From Leishmania martiniquensis (lineage: Eukaryota; Euglenozoa; Kinetoplastea; Trypanosomatida; Trypanosomatidae): a stretch of DNA of 64,000 nucleotides. The position numbers were made by a program, and so were the translations under genes. Where the stretch lies: positions 470,001-534,000 of the forward strand of contig NC_090160.1 in the NCBI RefSeq assembly GCF_017916325.1, in the 5' to 3' direction. Of the stretch, positions 37,501-46,164 are shown in pieces (position 1 is the first letter of the stretch; each line of letters starts with the position of its first letter). The notes beneath the pieces were generated by a model, which ran no database searches, was not told the origin of the DNA, and worked only from the letters and a program-made list of their open reading frames with translations.

Positions 37501-37769
37501 ACACTGCGCAGCACGGCCTCGGGCGAGTAGCTGTAAAAGCGACGCTGCGGTGCCGTGCAATCTGCAGCCGTTTGAAGGACAGTGTGCAGCATGGCCTTAG
37601 CGGCGGCCTCATCCTGCGCCTGTATCGATGCCAGTAAGGAGGAGCTTGCTGATGACGGCGCCAGCGTGGAAGCCGCATGCCCGGATGTCTGGTGCTGCTT
37701 CGTCGGCGGCACCTCGGGCAGCAGTGTCACCTGAAGGGAGGGCAAAGGAGGGCGAGGAAACGTCGCCAT
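34599..37769 (-). CDS. Cullin, scaffold of a RING ubiquitin ligase
   Basis: The protein has 1,056 residues. Cullin-homology signatures are AYWRDFARRCLHAHRKLNIK, FTSKFEGMLTDLSSSTELT, ILAQSYWPEYPLMPSNFYVP and RHLRWQHPLSHATLLA. The C-terminal winged helix (AIVSCLKAQRTMTRTELASA) has Lys1004 at the position of the NEDD8 acceptor in canonical cullins, and the protein ends with IDKMIERGFLMRGKDSTYVY. N-terminal helical cullin repeats fill the first half. It should bind RBX1 through the C-terminal part and a substrate adaptor through the N terminus. It is longer than typical cullins (about 750-800 residues), partly because of an acidic, Ser/Pro-rich insert (EENGDDDNNDEEGES and flanks, roughly 560-640). 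I cannot assign it to CUL1, CUL3 or CUL4. The ATG lies 10 nt from a TTTAG acceptor. Confidence 0.85.
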   Translation of the reverse strand: MATFPRPPLPSLQVTLLPEVPPTKQHQTSGHAASTLAPSSASSSLLASIQAQDEAAAKAMLHTVLQTAADCTAPQRRFYSYSPEAVLRSVRALVDKDLCAPLVEALQAAVREYAQRCVAALVARQQHQQPRDDTTKVMTNSDTESDEEAKAMSANATLGEVQILAQLVTYWERLQQGLVELSSVWVYADQWCSMQAGTAMPRSLIAAATQEVREVLSGYPELLETALRGYVAVLKAELAADTAALLSASHSSRVPSTAVLPDKSAAASSVGVVRSAASAPPPPSVDATSLALLVCPPSLDSLDKPLRQRLLRLFTQLTLATQHYAAHVEPAVVRVVRVHYETVARRLWAESVRASVFFRFCDGALRHIGPMSASLLHSGTTPMLEEVIQGPLISTVGSEVLKRDFVALMERQAFHSLRLAWRLLSASARVRSSPVVAGLFHEYLMDCGQRIMEELVPSSTKITPAAALVPPRRRPFLAVRHLLGLLEQGSRTVSMCFADCEKEFRVALHEDLQTILEAYPHAFSEQLAAYQDAIMKEVEVGHVLVSPSKPTAPVAVEENGDDDNNDEEGESASPLRRQRAEATSPLSQPRVPTPPPDLARAEEDESVSPARADVTEAEDAAEGAALVGAAALRHAAPLPAEVKEATSVLRRIAYIYSYHPKKNLFEAAYWRDFARRCLHAHRKLNIKAENTFICFLRDICGLSFTSKFEGMLTDLSSSTELTTQYKTWVQEQSQMHPCGEADADTSAVDRPAPAANGLDVHLLILAQSYWPEYPLMPSNFYVPPAVQVVTQQVEKFYNSLFPNRHLRWQHPLSHATLLARLTPQSSVLTLTGTYIQCVLLMRLDALYDRGVTSITVKALCDDVGMDMANTELLWSLQGLCHPRFRLVLREGPPSSVPPVVEAQCRFIEPDNGDDEGGVRAEEAVTSPAATQSAPSCASAGCTLAATDVLQLNLGFTPATGKVRIPLQARMRATASAAFDGPSRAGRTADNDGHLVEVAIVSCLKAQRTMTRTELASAVASRVPFPVTTAVLKKAIDKMIERGFLMRGKDSTYVYSA

Positions 37770-37778
37770 TCTGATAGC

Positions 37779-37800
37779 CTAAATAAAAAAAAACGAAGGG
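37779..37800 (-). promoter_or_regulatory. T-rich polypyrimidine tract and acceptor for the cullin gene
   Basis: The minus strand reads CCCTTCGTTTTTTTTTATTT followed by AG at 37779. A second CAG follows at 37771, then the ATG at 37769. The predicted gene-encoded 5' UTR is 1-9 nt. Confidence 0.65.
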
Positions 37801-38532
37801 AGTAAAGGAACAGAGGCAAACGCAATCGATGCGCGTGAGGGACTGTATCACGCAGCGCAGAGGCGTTCACCGCAGAGTACTGTCCCACCCTCGGTGCGTG
37901 TCCGGGAAGGGAGGAGGACCAGGTGAAGGGGTGAGGTGTGCAAGGTGAGAGATGTCCGCGAAAAAAAAGGGCAACACTAAAAAGAAATGGAGGAGAGGAG
38001 CGGGAGGAGAGATCGACGGAGAAACGCCTATCGCAGGATGAATGGAGACGGGACATACACGCACGCGCGGTCGGTTTTGTCCTGGCCTAAAATGCACCTG
38101 AGGCGCAGAGAGGTCGATTCACGCACGTACTCAACCAGATGGAGAGGAGAGGGAGGCCAGAAGGAGGTGGCAACTGGAGCCTAGCGCGGTACGAAAAATC
38201 GGGGGTGTGTGGTCGAGATGGCGTTGGCGACAGACGGCGCGCACACACACACACGCCGCTCACTGCCGTTTCGTGCGTTACTTTTGCCTTTGTTTGGACT
38301 CTCGCCGCATTTGGAGCGGCGCCTTTCGAATACCGCATCAGAAAAGGGCGCCGCACGTGCATGAGCGACTCGCGACATCGCCACCGAAAGGAAAGCGCAA
38401 CGACACAAAACAGTGGCACAAACACAGAACACACACGCCAAATGGCCTTGACGCGTGTAACGGGAGGAAGGGAGGGAGAGGGCGACGGGGGGGAGGGGCA
38501 AGTGCCTCTACTGGAGATGTGCAGAGGCCTGT

Positions 38533-38566
38533 GCACACTTATGTATATATATATACATAAGTGTGC
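38533..38566. repeat. Perfect 34-nt palindrome with TATATATATA core
   Basis: GCACACTTATG, then alternating TA, then the exact reverse complement, CATAAGTGTGC. All 17 base pairs match, with no loop other than the core. It lies about 190-220 nt downstream of the NPL4 stop codon, in its 3' UTR. Confidence 0.9.
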
Positions 38567-38755
38567 CTTTGTGCCATCAAGATGCACACAGGCAAGCGTA
38601 CGCGCAGAGGTGATGCCTGGCATAGAGAGGAAGGGCACGGCCACCCTTTTCGCAGCAGAGAAGAAATGTGTGCGGTCCCGCGCATGGGGAGGCGCCTCTG
38701 CATCGGCTCAGGCGTACAGGGGCACAAGCGCTCTCCCACCTACCTCTCCGCCTTC

Positions 38756-40039
38756 TTACGCGGACATCATCCCGAGCAGGATGGCCTGGTAGTTAGCAGC
38801 CTCCTCCGTCATCTTCTTGGTGCGCGCGACCGAGCACAGCGCGTGAAGCTCGTCGTCGGAGGTGAAGATCTGCGTCAGGAGGTACACGAGCACGTGGAAG
38901 TCAGCGATCGTCTCCGCAAACGACATGCCTTTTCGCTTCGGATCGCTCATGTAATTGCGCAGGTTCTGCAGACCGGGCGGCGGCATGCCTGGCCGTGACA
39001 GTCGCATGAAGGCTCCGCGGACGACAGGCGACTCGAATTGCTGAACTGCAATGTAGCTCGTGAACCACCGCGTATCGATCTCGGTGCTCGGCGCTTTGGT
39101 GAGAAAGCGCCGGTGCCCGCTCGGGTCGGTGTCCGTCTGGGCCACCTCCAACGGCATCGTGCAGTGGACCTGTCGCGCCTTCTCGACGTCCTGCAGTGCC
39201 GCTTCACCATCCGGTGGCTCCTGCAGCACCCCAAGACGGTAAAGATGAACGCACTGCGGTGACGTCTGCCAAGCTTGACAGGAGACGGCGATGGTCGAAT
39301 CGCGAGTTGAACCGCTCGATGCCGCCGTGGGGCCGGCGGAGCACTCACCCGCGGCGTTTGTCTTTCCACAATGCTCTGCAGACGGCATAACTGCGGGGGC
39401 GACGGTGAGCAATGCGCACTCGTCACCGTAGCGAGACTGCTCCTTGGCGCAAAGCAGCAACTCACGATAGTTCAACAAGATCTGCTCCGGGTCGCGCATC
39501 GCATGCGTGCACGCCACACCGACGCGCCGCAAGCCCAGCGTCTTGGCCACCTTATCTACCTTGTCCAAGTGCGGATCCGGGAGGGGCTCAAAGGTGTAAG
39601 CGTTGCCGTGCTGTTCCGGCTCGTAGGCGGCGTGCACCTCGATCGTGTGCGCAGCGTCGTCGTACAGGCCGTAGAGAATGGCGTAGCGTTGCAGGTTCCA
39701 ATCCATATGCGCCACGAAGCTCTGAAAAATGTTGATTGACTGGGCGTCTACTTTCACCAGATGTGTGCGGCTTGGCACCCACTTCACGCGTGTCTGGTCA
39801 ATGGCAGCCATGAGCTGCGAGGACGAAATGACGTTGGAGGTGACGACAGTACCGCCGATAATCTTCTTCTTGTCGAGATCGTGGAAGAGGCCGGAGGCGG
39901 GGCACACGTTGACCGAGTAGACGGGCTGCTGGCACGCGTCGCACTTGCGCACCTCTGATGTGTTGCCCTCTTTCTTGGCCATCTCGAAGCGCCGGCGCTG
40001 CTCCTCTCTCAGTAGCCGCAACGAGTCTCTGGCGGACAT
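38756..40039 (-). CDS. NPL4: NPL4, ubiquitin-binding cofactor of p97/Cdc48 (VCP)
   Basis: The protein has 427 residues. A zinc-binding segment near the N terminus (KCDACQQPVYSVNVCPASGL; C33, C36 and C46) fits the NPL4 zinc finger. An MPN-type domain follows: SINIFQSFVAHMDWNLQRYA, ILYGLYDD, VHAAYEPEQHGNAYTFEPLP and LDKVDKVAKTLGLRRVGVAC. The last two are hallmarks of NPL4, whose MPN domain lacks the JAMM metal ligands, and none are seen here. With UFD1, NPL4 delivers polyubiquitinated proteins to p97 for unfolding in ER-associated and nuclear degradation. The protein is shorter than human NPL4 (608 residues) and appears to lack the N-terminal ubiquitin-fold domain. The ATG at 40039 is the first after the acceptor at 40138; the frame is open further upstream but that part precedes the acceptor. 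Confidence 0.85.
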   Translation of the reverse strand: MSARDSLRLLREEQRRRFEMAKKEGNTSEVRKCDACQQPVYSVNVCPASGLFHDLDKKKIIGGTVVTSNVISSSQLMAAIDQTRVKWVPSRTHLVKVDAQSINIFQSFVAHMDWNLQRYAILYGLYDDAAHTIEVHAAYEPEQHGNAYTFEPLPDPHLDKVDKVAKTLGLRRVGVACTHAMRDPEQILLNYRELLLCAKEQSRYGDECALLTVAPAVMPSAEHCGKTNAAGECSAGPTAASSGSTRDSTIAVSCQAWQTSPQCVHLYRLGVLQEPPDGEAALQDVEKARQVHCTMPLEVAQTDTDPSGHRRFLTKAPSTEIDTRWFTSYIAVQQFESPVVRGAFMRLSRPGMPPPGLQNLRNYMSDPKRKGMSFAETIADFHVLVYLLTQIFTSDDELHALCSVARTKKMTEEAANYQAILLGMMSA

Positions 40040-40985
40040 GTCGGCGCCGCGCACGTGTATGTATGGGCGTGTCGATGGACAGTCACACCTCCAGCCTCGT
40101 TGACCAAAGCGGAAAAGCGTCAGGAGAGGCGCGCCCTCTGCGAAAGAAGGGGAGGCAGAGAAAGCGCTCCAGTGCAACACAGCCGGTGCAGCAGCGACCA
40201 ATGCGGCGGCTCAGGAGGATGCGCGTGCGCTGGCAGACTGTCCAGCGCCCGCAGCGACCGGCTCTCTCTCTCTCCCTTTGCTGATGGGTATCGATGGTGT
40301 GCGGATGTGGAGGGTGATGGGGCAGCCTCCTCTCTTCTCCCTCCTCGTCTGCGGCTTGCTTTGTGCTCGGGTGGGTGGTGGTGGACGCTTCCTGCATGGC
40401 CGTTGAAAGGAGAAAACGGCGCGTGCGGCAAAGGCGCAGGTGTGACGCGGCACCCGTGCATGCGTGGACGGAAGAGCGATCGAAAGAGAGAAGGGGGGAG
40501 GCAGGAGAGGGATAGATTGCGGGGATCGGGCATACGTCCGGCAGCGGTGGTGCTCTTCTTTGCCTGCCGGTATGCGCCACTCGTGTGTTCCTGCCAGACA
40601 GGCGTGACGGGCAGGGAGAGGGGGCAGTGGGAAGGGGAAAGGGAGCAAGGCAGAGCCGCATAATACTGTAGCGTTACTCCTTGTCCGCACTGCCGTGCCG
40701 CCATCGTCCCCCTTACAGTGCGCGATGACGCTTCCTGGACTGTCGGGCAACTTTAGAGGCGGTCGTCTTCGTCGGTAGCGCACTTTTCAAGTATGTAGAT
40801 GTGTGTGTGTGTGCAATGGTTCGTTGGAGTCAGGCGCCGCCTTCACCGGCGCGCGCCTGCCTGCATCGCGTGCAGTTCTGCTTACACTACCCCTTTGCTG
40901 AAAGGCGTGGTCGAGAGGACTGCTGCTTCCCCACACACACACACCTCCCCCTGCCTTCCCTCTCTCGCGGCGCCAACGCGCCCAT
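40040..40985. other. Intercistronic region, PRP38-like gene to NPL4
   Basis: About 950 bp without a convincing gene. It contains a GT run at 40800-40814, a CA run at 40933-40944 and the NPL4 acceptor. Overlapping ORFs of up to 202 codons on both strands have no recognisable motif. Confidence 0.65.
40138..40163 (-). promoter_or_regulatory. Polypyrimidine tract and GCAG acceptor for NPL4
   Basis: The minus strand has a CTTTCTCTGCCTCCCCTTC tract followed by TTTCGCAG, with the AG at 40138. No ATG occurs between this AG and the NPL4 start, so the 5' UTR would be about 98 nt. Confidence 0.65.
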
Positions 40986-42959
40986 TCAGAACTCGACATA
41001 GTGCTCATCGCCCTTTTTGAAGAGAGTGCGACGGCCAAGCAAGGACAGCGTTAGCCTCAGCCCTTCCCGCATAATGCGCCGATGCGGATCGAGCACAACG
41101 CCGTCGCCGCCGCTGCCATCCTTGGCATCGTCGGCTCGCACGCGCTTCGTGGAGGGCAAGTTTAGTCCGCTGCTGCCGCCGCTCTGCCGGCCCCCGATGG
41201 AGCCAAGCCCCTGCGCCGCGGCGTCATCGCCGTCATCGCCCCGCACATCTACGTGCAGGAGAAAGTCGTCGTCATCGTCATCGCCAAGGTAGTCCACAGT
41301 GCCGTCACCGCCGCCACCAAAGACTGCTTCCTCGAGGCCCCGGCGCCGCTTCAGTATCGTTGCGATGCTCTGCGGCACCAGCACACGCGCGTTCTGCGCT
41401 GCGTGGTCGGCGATCTCGACAATACTGCGAAACCCAAAGGTGGCGGCCACGCCACGGCCCTCGCCGTGCACCCGCTCTGGCTCGTCCCTGGCGGTTCCGT
41501 CGGCCTCCTTAAAGAGCTGTGCAGCCTGTGTGGCGGCGCCGAGGGAGGCGGCAGCCGCGCCATCCTCACTTCCGCCGCCGCCTTGGGCTTGCAGCTTCCA
41601 GCACGCCTCCATGAACGCCATCGCCGGTACCACCACAGTTTCCTGCCAGTGCCTCGACAACATTGGCAGCCACGCATCCACGACGTCGTTCTTTGTGAGC
41701 AGCTGGCGGCTCAGGTCCCTCATCGCGGTTGTGGTCCGGGAATCTTCGGTGCAAGCAATAATCACCTCATCGCAGAGAGAAGGCGTAAAGAAGTACACGT
41801 AATCCTCCGGTGCAAGGGTGTAGCGGGCGAGGTAGAGCGCCAGGGCGCGAACGACGCGGCGAGGGTGGCGCACAAAATGTCTGCAGACGTCATCCATGGT
41901 GACCCCAAGCCGCCAGCACAGCCCCATCGCCACCAGAAATGGGCTCGCCTCCTCGTTGTCATCGAAGACGCCTGCATAGCGCACGTTTTGCTCGCAGTAG
42001 CGTAGCACCGCCTTTACGTTCTGCTCATGCTGTTCAAACGCCGTGAGAAGTCGGCCGCCACTTGGCGCGGCACCGAAGCTGCGCACCTCCTCAACCAGCT
42101 CATCCGTGAGCCTTGACTCCAGCACACTCCACAGCTCCACATCGAAGTTGAGGTGTGACCTGAGAAGCTCCCGCTTCGACAGCACTTGGCTGGGCACGAT
42201 AGCGGCGGCGCGGCCAGTAGAGACGAAGTAGTTCAGAAGGCGGCAGGCATGGGGCAAAGCGATAAACGCGTTGCGGAGGCACAGCATGTGCAGCTGCGCG
42301 GCGACGCGCGAGTCCGTGACGTAGAGCAGCAGGTATGTCTTCGCGGGCACAGTCGATAGTGCCGAGGGTGAGGATGAGTCAGCATCCGCGGATGCAGCCG
42401 AGGTAGTGGAAGCGGAGAAGGCACCCGCCACACGCAACGATTGCTGCAGTGATGTGACCTCCTCCGAGCTGAGCGCCGTTGTAGGCTTCGCCTCCAAAAA
42501 GGTCACCTCCGTCGGAGCAGGAGGCACGCCACCACTACTGGTGCTACCGTAGCTTGCGGGGAGGACAATGCGGCCAAACTGGGCCATGCGCCGCGACACC
42601 ATTTCCATTCCTCGACGCACATCTGTCGTCATGCATGCGGTGAGCGCCCTGTTCGCGTGAAGATGTCGGCGCACCTCGACTGTGCAAACGCCGTAGAGCT
42701 CACTCTGTATCTGTAAAAGGGCTGAAGGCTGCACAGTCCAGCCGTGCAGTAGAGCACTACCGGTGCCGCTGCTAGCAGTGTTGGTAGTGGTGACTAGCGG
42801 AGTCGCCTCCGCAGAGGTGGTGGGCGCTGAGGATCCGGCCGGCGCCGATGTTGCCACCTCCCCGGCTGCCGTCTCCTGAACTCTCTCCAGCACGTTCGGC
42901 ACGCTCTGGGCAGGCACCTCGAGAATAAACTCAGGACCGCAGAACACGTGTGGCTCCAT
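40986..42959 (-). CDS. PRP38-like pre-mRNA splicing factor
   Basis: The protein has 657 residues. The PRP38 fold is visible at about 260-437. DVELWSVLESRLTDELVEEV corresponds to the start of the domain. SPFLVAMGLCWRLGVTMDDV matches the conserved helix. VVRALALYLARYTLAPEDYV then FFTPSLCDE matches the most diagnostic PRP38 segment (RALG-x-LYLRY...PPE...W-x-P-L-D-E). PRP38 is part of the tri-snRNP and is needed for spliceosome activation; in trypanosomatids that means trans-splicing and the rare cis-introns. A poorly conserved 250-residue N terminus and an acidic C-terminal stretch (DDDDDDFLLHVDVRGDDGDD) are additions to the family core. The ATG at 42959 is the first after the acceptor at 43191; the longer frame begins at GTG. 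Divergence is high, so the call rests on the central segment. Confidence 0.65.
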   Translation of the reverse strand: MEPHVFCGPEFILEVPAQSVPNVLERVQETAAGEVATSAPAGSSAPTTSAEATPLVTTTNTASSGTGSALLHGWTVQPSALLQIQSELYGVCTVEVRRHLHANRALTACMTTDVRRGMEMVSRRMAQFGRIVLPASYGSTSSGGVPPAPTEVTFLEAKPTTALSSEEVTSLQQSLRVAGAFSASTTSAASADADSSSPSALSTVPAKTYLLLYVTDSRVAAQLHMLCLRNAFIALPHACRLLNYFVSTGRAAAIVPSQVLSKRELLRSHLNFDVELWSVLESRLTDELVEEVRSFGAAPSGGRLLTAFEQHEQNVKAVLRYCEQNVRYAGVFDDNEEASPFLVAMGLCWRLGVTMDDVCRHFVRHPRRVVRALALYLARYTLAPEDYVYFFTPSLCDEVIIACTEDSRTTTAMRDLSRQLLTKNDVVDAWLPMLSRHWQETVVVPAMAFMEACWKLQAQGGGGSEDGAAAASLGAATQAAQLFKEADGTARDEPERVHGEGRGVAATFGFRSIVEIADHAAQNARVLVPQSIATILKRRRGLEEAVFGGGGDGTVDYLGDDDDDDFLLHVDVRGDDGDDAAAQGLGSIGGRQSGGSSGLNLPSTKRVRADDAKDGSGGDGVVLDPHRRIMREGLRLTLSLLGRRTLFKKGDEHYVEF

Positions 42960-43190
42960 TGCGCTGCAGTGACGCGCTTTACTTCTTTTCTCGTTCACGT
43001 TGCGTATCGTCGAGGCCGGCGGACGGGGCGGCAATGACCCGAAAGGGAGACTAAAAGGCTGTCGCACAGCAGTAACGGCACCCCCTCCACTGGTCAGCAG
43101 GTACACAGGTGCGCGCGCGCGTGATGAGATGGGGCGCGAGGGGCGCCGAGGAGGCCCACCGAAAGGACGGCGAAGAGACGCTTGTGCAGG

Positions 43191-43226
43191 CTAGGACAGG
43201 TGAGAGGAGAGGGAGGGGAGGGGGAG
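43191..43226 (-). promoter_or_regulatory. Polypyrimidine tract and CCTAG acceptor for the PRP38-like gene
   Basis: A minus-strand C/T-only tract at 43226-43202 is followed by ACCTGTCCTAG with the AG at 43191. The first ATG after it is the chosen start at 42959, giving a 5' UTR of about 230 nt. Confidence 0.6.
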
Positions 43227-43650
43227 CACCGAGGCCAACGTGAGAGTGGAAAACACAGAGGACACATGGAGCGTGCGCGTCAGTGCACGCTTCAGCCGGC
43301 AACGTCCAGCGCGCTCAGAAAGGCACCCGCCCACCGAGAGAGCGGGAGAACCTCCTCGTCCTTTTCCGGACGGAAACCGCATCCGTGCGCTCCGTTCGAG
43401 CGCTGTCGCCCCATATGCGCTCACACATCATTTCTTACTTCTTCATCCACCACCCACCCGCCCCGCCGGCATCCTCTGCGCAGCGAGGGCGACAGCAGGC
43501 GCCACCAGTGCTCGCTTCAGCACGCAGCAGCACACAGTCGAAATACTTCAACGGAAGAGCACAAGAAACGCCGACGATGGAGAGGGAAGGGAGGGGAGGG
43601 GCGGCGTCTACGCTACAGCGGGCGGAAAGAGACAGGAAGGATGCACAGCA

Positions 43651-44300
43651 TTTTTTTTGCCAAGACGCACAACGTGTCTACCTCCACCTCCCTTTCTCTG
43701 TCGTAAAAGATGCGCCCAACCCCAACCCGCCCACCCTTGGCACTGTCACTGTGCGCCACGCGGCCTCGCCGTGCAGGTCAGCCGTCCGCACACGCGTTGC
43801 CGCGCCGCCACCAACGCAGCCATCTCCGCACCGCCTCCGCCCCAGACGCCGCCCACCCCACACACACCGCGGGCCGCACCCCACCCGCGCCCATCATCCG
43901 GGCCCCCACGCCGCACATCCCCGGGGGCGGCCCAGGCGCCGCACACCAGGAGGCAGCGAGGGCCGGGAGGACTGCGCTCGAGCCACGCGGGCACTCTGCA
44001 CGCCCAGCGGGTGGAGCACACGCGTCCACAGCCCACGATCGCGCAGGCCGCACCGCCATACAGGACCTCACCACCGGCTCCCGTCGTGAGGCACCGCTCT
44101 GGCCTTCTCCCCTTCGCCGTGGGCGCGGAGCCCTTGCCAGCGCCGGAGGCGGCCCGGCATCGGCAGGGATGGTGGAACTGCTTTGCCTCCCTCCTGCAAC
44201 GCCCAAGTACCAGATCTTCCCCTCGAGATGCCGCCACGAACGGAGAGGCGTGTCAGCTCCCACCCTCACCAGGGAGGCGGATCGAGGAAAAAAGTCCTCA
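43651..44300 (-). mobile_element. Candidate SIDER-type degenerate retroposon in a 3' UTR
   Basis: Directly downstream of the PPP4R2-like stop codon is a block of about 600 bp that is far more G-rich on the minus strand than its surroundings, with open but meaningless frames on both strands. Reading in the gene's direction it ends at an A8 run (43651-43658 on the minus strand), like a retroposon tail. Leishmania genomes carry hundreds of SIDER elements of about 550 bp, mostly in 3' UTRs in sense orientation, where they affect mRNA stability. Position, size, orientation and composition fit. I could not align it to a SIDER consensus, so this is an inference. Confidence 0.4.
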
Positions 44301-44372
44301 GAAGGCAGCCGCGTCTGTGGGCGGTGTGTACGTGTGCAGTCACACCCCTCGTCGCCCCGCGCTGCTGCTGCT

Positions 44373-45131
44373 CTAAATTAGGTCTCCACCCTCCACGGCC
44401 GGATACGTTACCAAAATGCACCGCCGCAGAGAAGTCTGAAGGGCGTCGCCGCGAAGCCGGCCGTCTCGGGCCGTGTGGTACTTGCCCGGCTCCAACAGCA
44501 GCTCGACCCATCGCTGGTAGGTGAAGGGGTACCACTGCAACTGCTGAGCCTGGGCAATGATGTAGGCGCTCTCCTCGACAAACTGTGCAGGGGTGCTACC
44601 GGCTGGCGTGGGACGCCGGTCGGATGGCCCTGCCATCCCGCCAGGGATTACGCCGTCGGTCGAAGAATTGTTGGCGTTGCTGCTGCTAGTCGTTGCGCTG
44701 TGCTTCCCCCCGCTGTTGCCGTCAGCGCTTGGAGAAGAGCTGGTGTTCTGCGCGCCGTTCGCTGGGAGCGCTGCGGCTGCCGCGCGCTCCCGGCATGTCT
44801 GCTGATACTGTTCAGCCGCTGCTTGCAACAACTTCTCCGTTGCCGAGACGAGCGTGGGCAAGCCGGCCAGCCACTGCTCCTTCGTCATCCCGGAAAAGTC
44901 GGTACTGCCGCTGCCGCCACCCCCAGAGGTAAAGCTTGCCATCTGTGACTCGAGGAAGGCCCTTTCCTCGTTTGTGTAGACATCTGCCGTGGCGGTTGCG
45001 CCGTGCTTGTGGCTGGCGGCGTTGGCCGTGCTGTTAACCCCGGCACCGTTGCTGGCCACCTTGCGCGCCTTGCCAGAGGCGGTACCCTCCTCCTTGCCGG
45101 AGGTGAAGGTGTTGTTCTTGCGCGGGCCCAT
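44373..45131 (-). CDS. Small PPP4R2-like phosphatase regulatory protein
   Basis: The protein has 252 residues. The C-terminal segment at 202-243 (PFTYQRWVELLLEPGKYHTA, then DGRLRGDALQTSLRRCILVT) matches the most conserved part of PP4 regulatory subunit 2, where PFT-x-QR-x-x-ELL-x-P, LRG and V-x-YP are typical. TKEQWLAGLPTLVSATEKLL at about 83-102 may be a helix of the same family. Between them lies a Ser/Asn/Gly-rich linker; the N terminus is basic and disordered. PPP4R2 proteins assemble with the PP4 catalytic subunit and R3 in DNA-damage and splicing-related dephosphorylation. The gene sits two genes downstream of a PP2A catalytic subunit. Catalysis is not expected. The similarity is confined to a short motif, so the call is moderate. 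Confidence 0.6.
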   Translation of the reverse strand: MGPRKNNTFTSGKEEGTASGKARKVASNGAGVNSTANAASHKHGATATADVYTNEERAFLESQMASFTSGGGGSGSTDFSGMTKEQWLAGLPTLVSATEKLLQAAAEQYQQTCRERAAAAALPANGAQNTSSSPSADGNSGGKHSATTSSSNANNSSTDGVIPGGMAGPSDRRPTPAGSTPAQFVEESAYIIAQAQQLQWYPFTYQRWVELLLEPGKYHTARDGRLRGDALQTSLRRCILVTYPAVEGGDLI

Positions 45132-46164
45132 TGCCTTTCTCCTCCCCTCTCCGTTACGCTGGACAAAGGCGTGCTAAGCAACTTGGAGGCGGCAGCAGCA
45201 CCTTTGCCAACGGCAATCGCCGCAGGGACGGTGCAATTTTCTAGAGGGCCAAGGGCAGGAGGAATGCCGCGATCACCTCGGGGACGGTGAGAGGAGGGAG
45301 CTAGGCAAAGAAGACCTCACCGAAGGAGAGAGGATCGGGGGCCGGCAGACGCGCTCGCAAGCCACAAAGCTTGATGGTGTGTACACGAGCGTGTGTGTGT
45401 GTGTATAGGAGGAGGAGAGCGGCAGGTGTGCACACAGGCGCACCCAAAACGTGGAGCGAATAATATTGGCAAAAACAAAGCGGGTGAATGCGCGAGGCTG
45501 ATCATCCGTATCGGTGTTGGAGGAGAGTGCGGCAGTGGTGGTGCGTGTCAGCCAGGCGAAGATAGCGACGGAGGAAGAGCGGGAAAGAAGAGGGTGCACG
45601 GAGGCGCTACAAGAGGTTGTGGTGCACGTATGCAGAGAGAAAGAGAGAGAAGGCAGGAGCATGTCCGCCCGTGCGCGTGCGTGCATGCTTGCTGAGCTAC
45701 AGAAACGAGGGTGGTCCACTGCAGTGGCAGTTGCGGCAGCACGGCTATTGTCTGGAAGTCACTAGAGCGCACCCACAAAGGCATCGGCATCGGAGAGGTC
45801 ACACAAGCGCACACACATGCACAGACGCAGGCACGACAGAGAAGCACGCAGATGGCGAAGCCGGCAGGCAGACGTACACCATTTTACTCGCTCACTAGCG
45901 GTCATGGGAAACTTAGATACCCGGCAGAGGAAGCTGCAGACAGAGAGAGGAATCACACGAACGTGCTTACCGCCGTTAGAGGAGCGGAAAGGAACGACAA
46001 CACAAGAGGAGGCCGCGGATAGTGAAAGCCACGGTGGCAGGCAGAGCAGAGGCGCGAGAGTTGCACCCGGCGGCAACTGCCACGCTTGCACAAAACGAGA
46101 GAGAGGGGGGGGCGAGATCCCGCTGAGACGGCGCGAGCGGCATGCGCCATCCGACCCCGCCCCC
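45132..46164. other. Intercistronic region, RPB10 to PPP4R2-like gene
   Basis: About 1.0 kb with no gene. It contains a GT run at 45390-45405. The minus strand is pyrimidine-rich at about 45288-45300, 45575-45600 and 45640-45655. Confidence 0.65.

Larger units (their letters stand above)
37770..38755. other. Intercistronic region, NPL4 to cullin
   Basis: About 990 bp with no gene. It contains a perfect 34-nt TA-centred palindrome (38533-38566), a CA run at 38241-38255 and the cullin acceptor zone. Confidence 0.7.
42960..44372. other. Intercistronic region, PPP4R2-like to PRP38-like gene
   Basis: About 1.4 kb. It holds the PRP38-like acceptor and, next to the PPP4R2-like stop codon, a block of about 600 bp of distinctly higher GC (43690-44300), listed as a candidate retroposon. 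The 378-codon plus-strand ORF at 43240-44376 is not accepted as a gene. Confidence 0.6.

Noticed and set aside
40040..40201. N-terminal extension of NPL4 by 54 residues.
   Set aside because: It spans the acceptor at 40138 and shows no similarity to NPL4 proteins.
43240..44376. 378-codon plus-strand ORF between the PRP38-like and PPP4R2-like genes.
   Set aside because: It is antisense to the polycistron, dominated by Pro/Arg/Ala from GC bias, overlaps open minus-strand frames and crosses the compositional boundary of the SIDER-like block.
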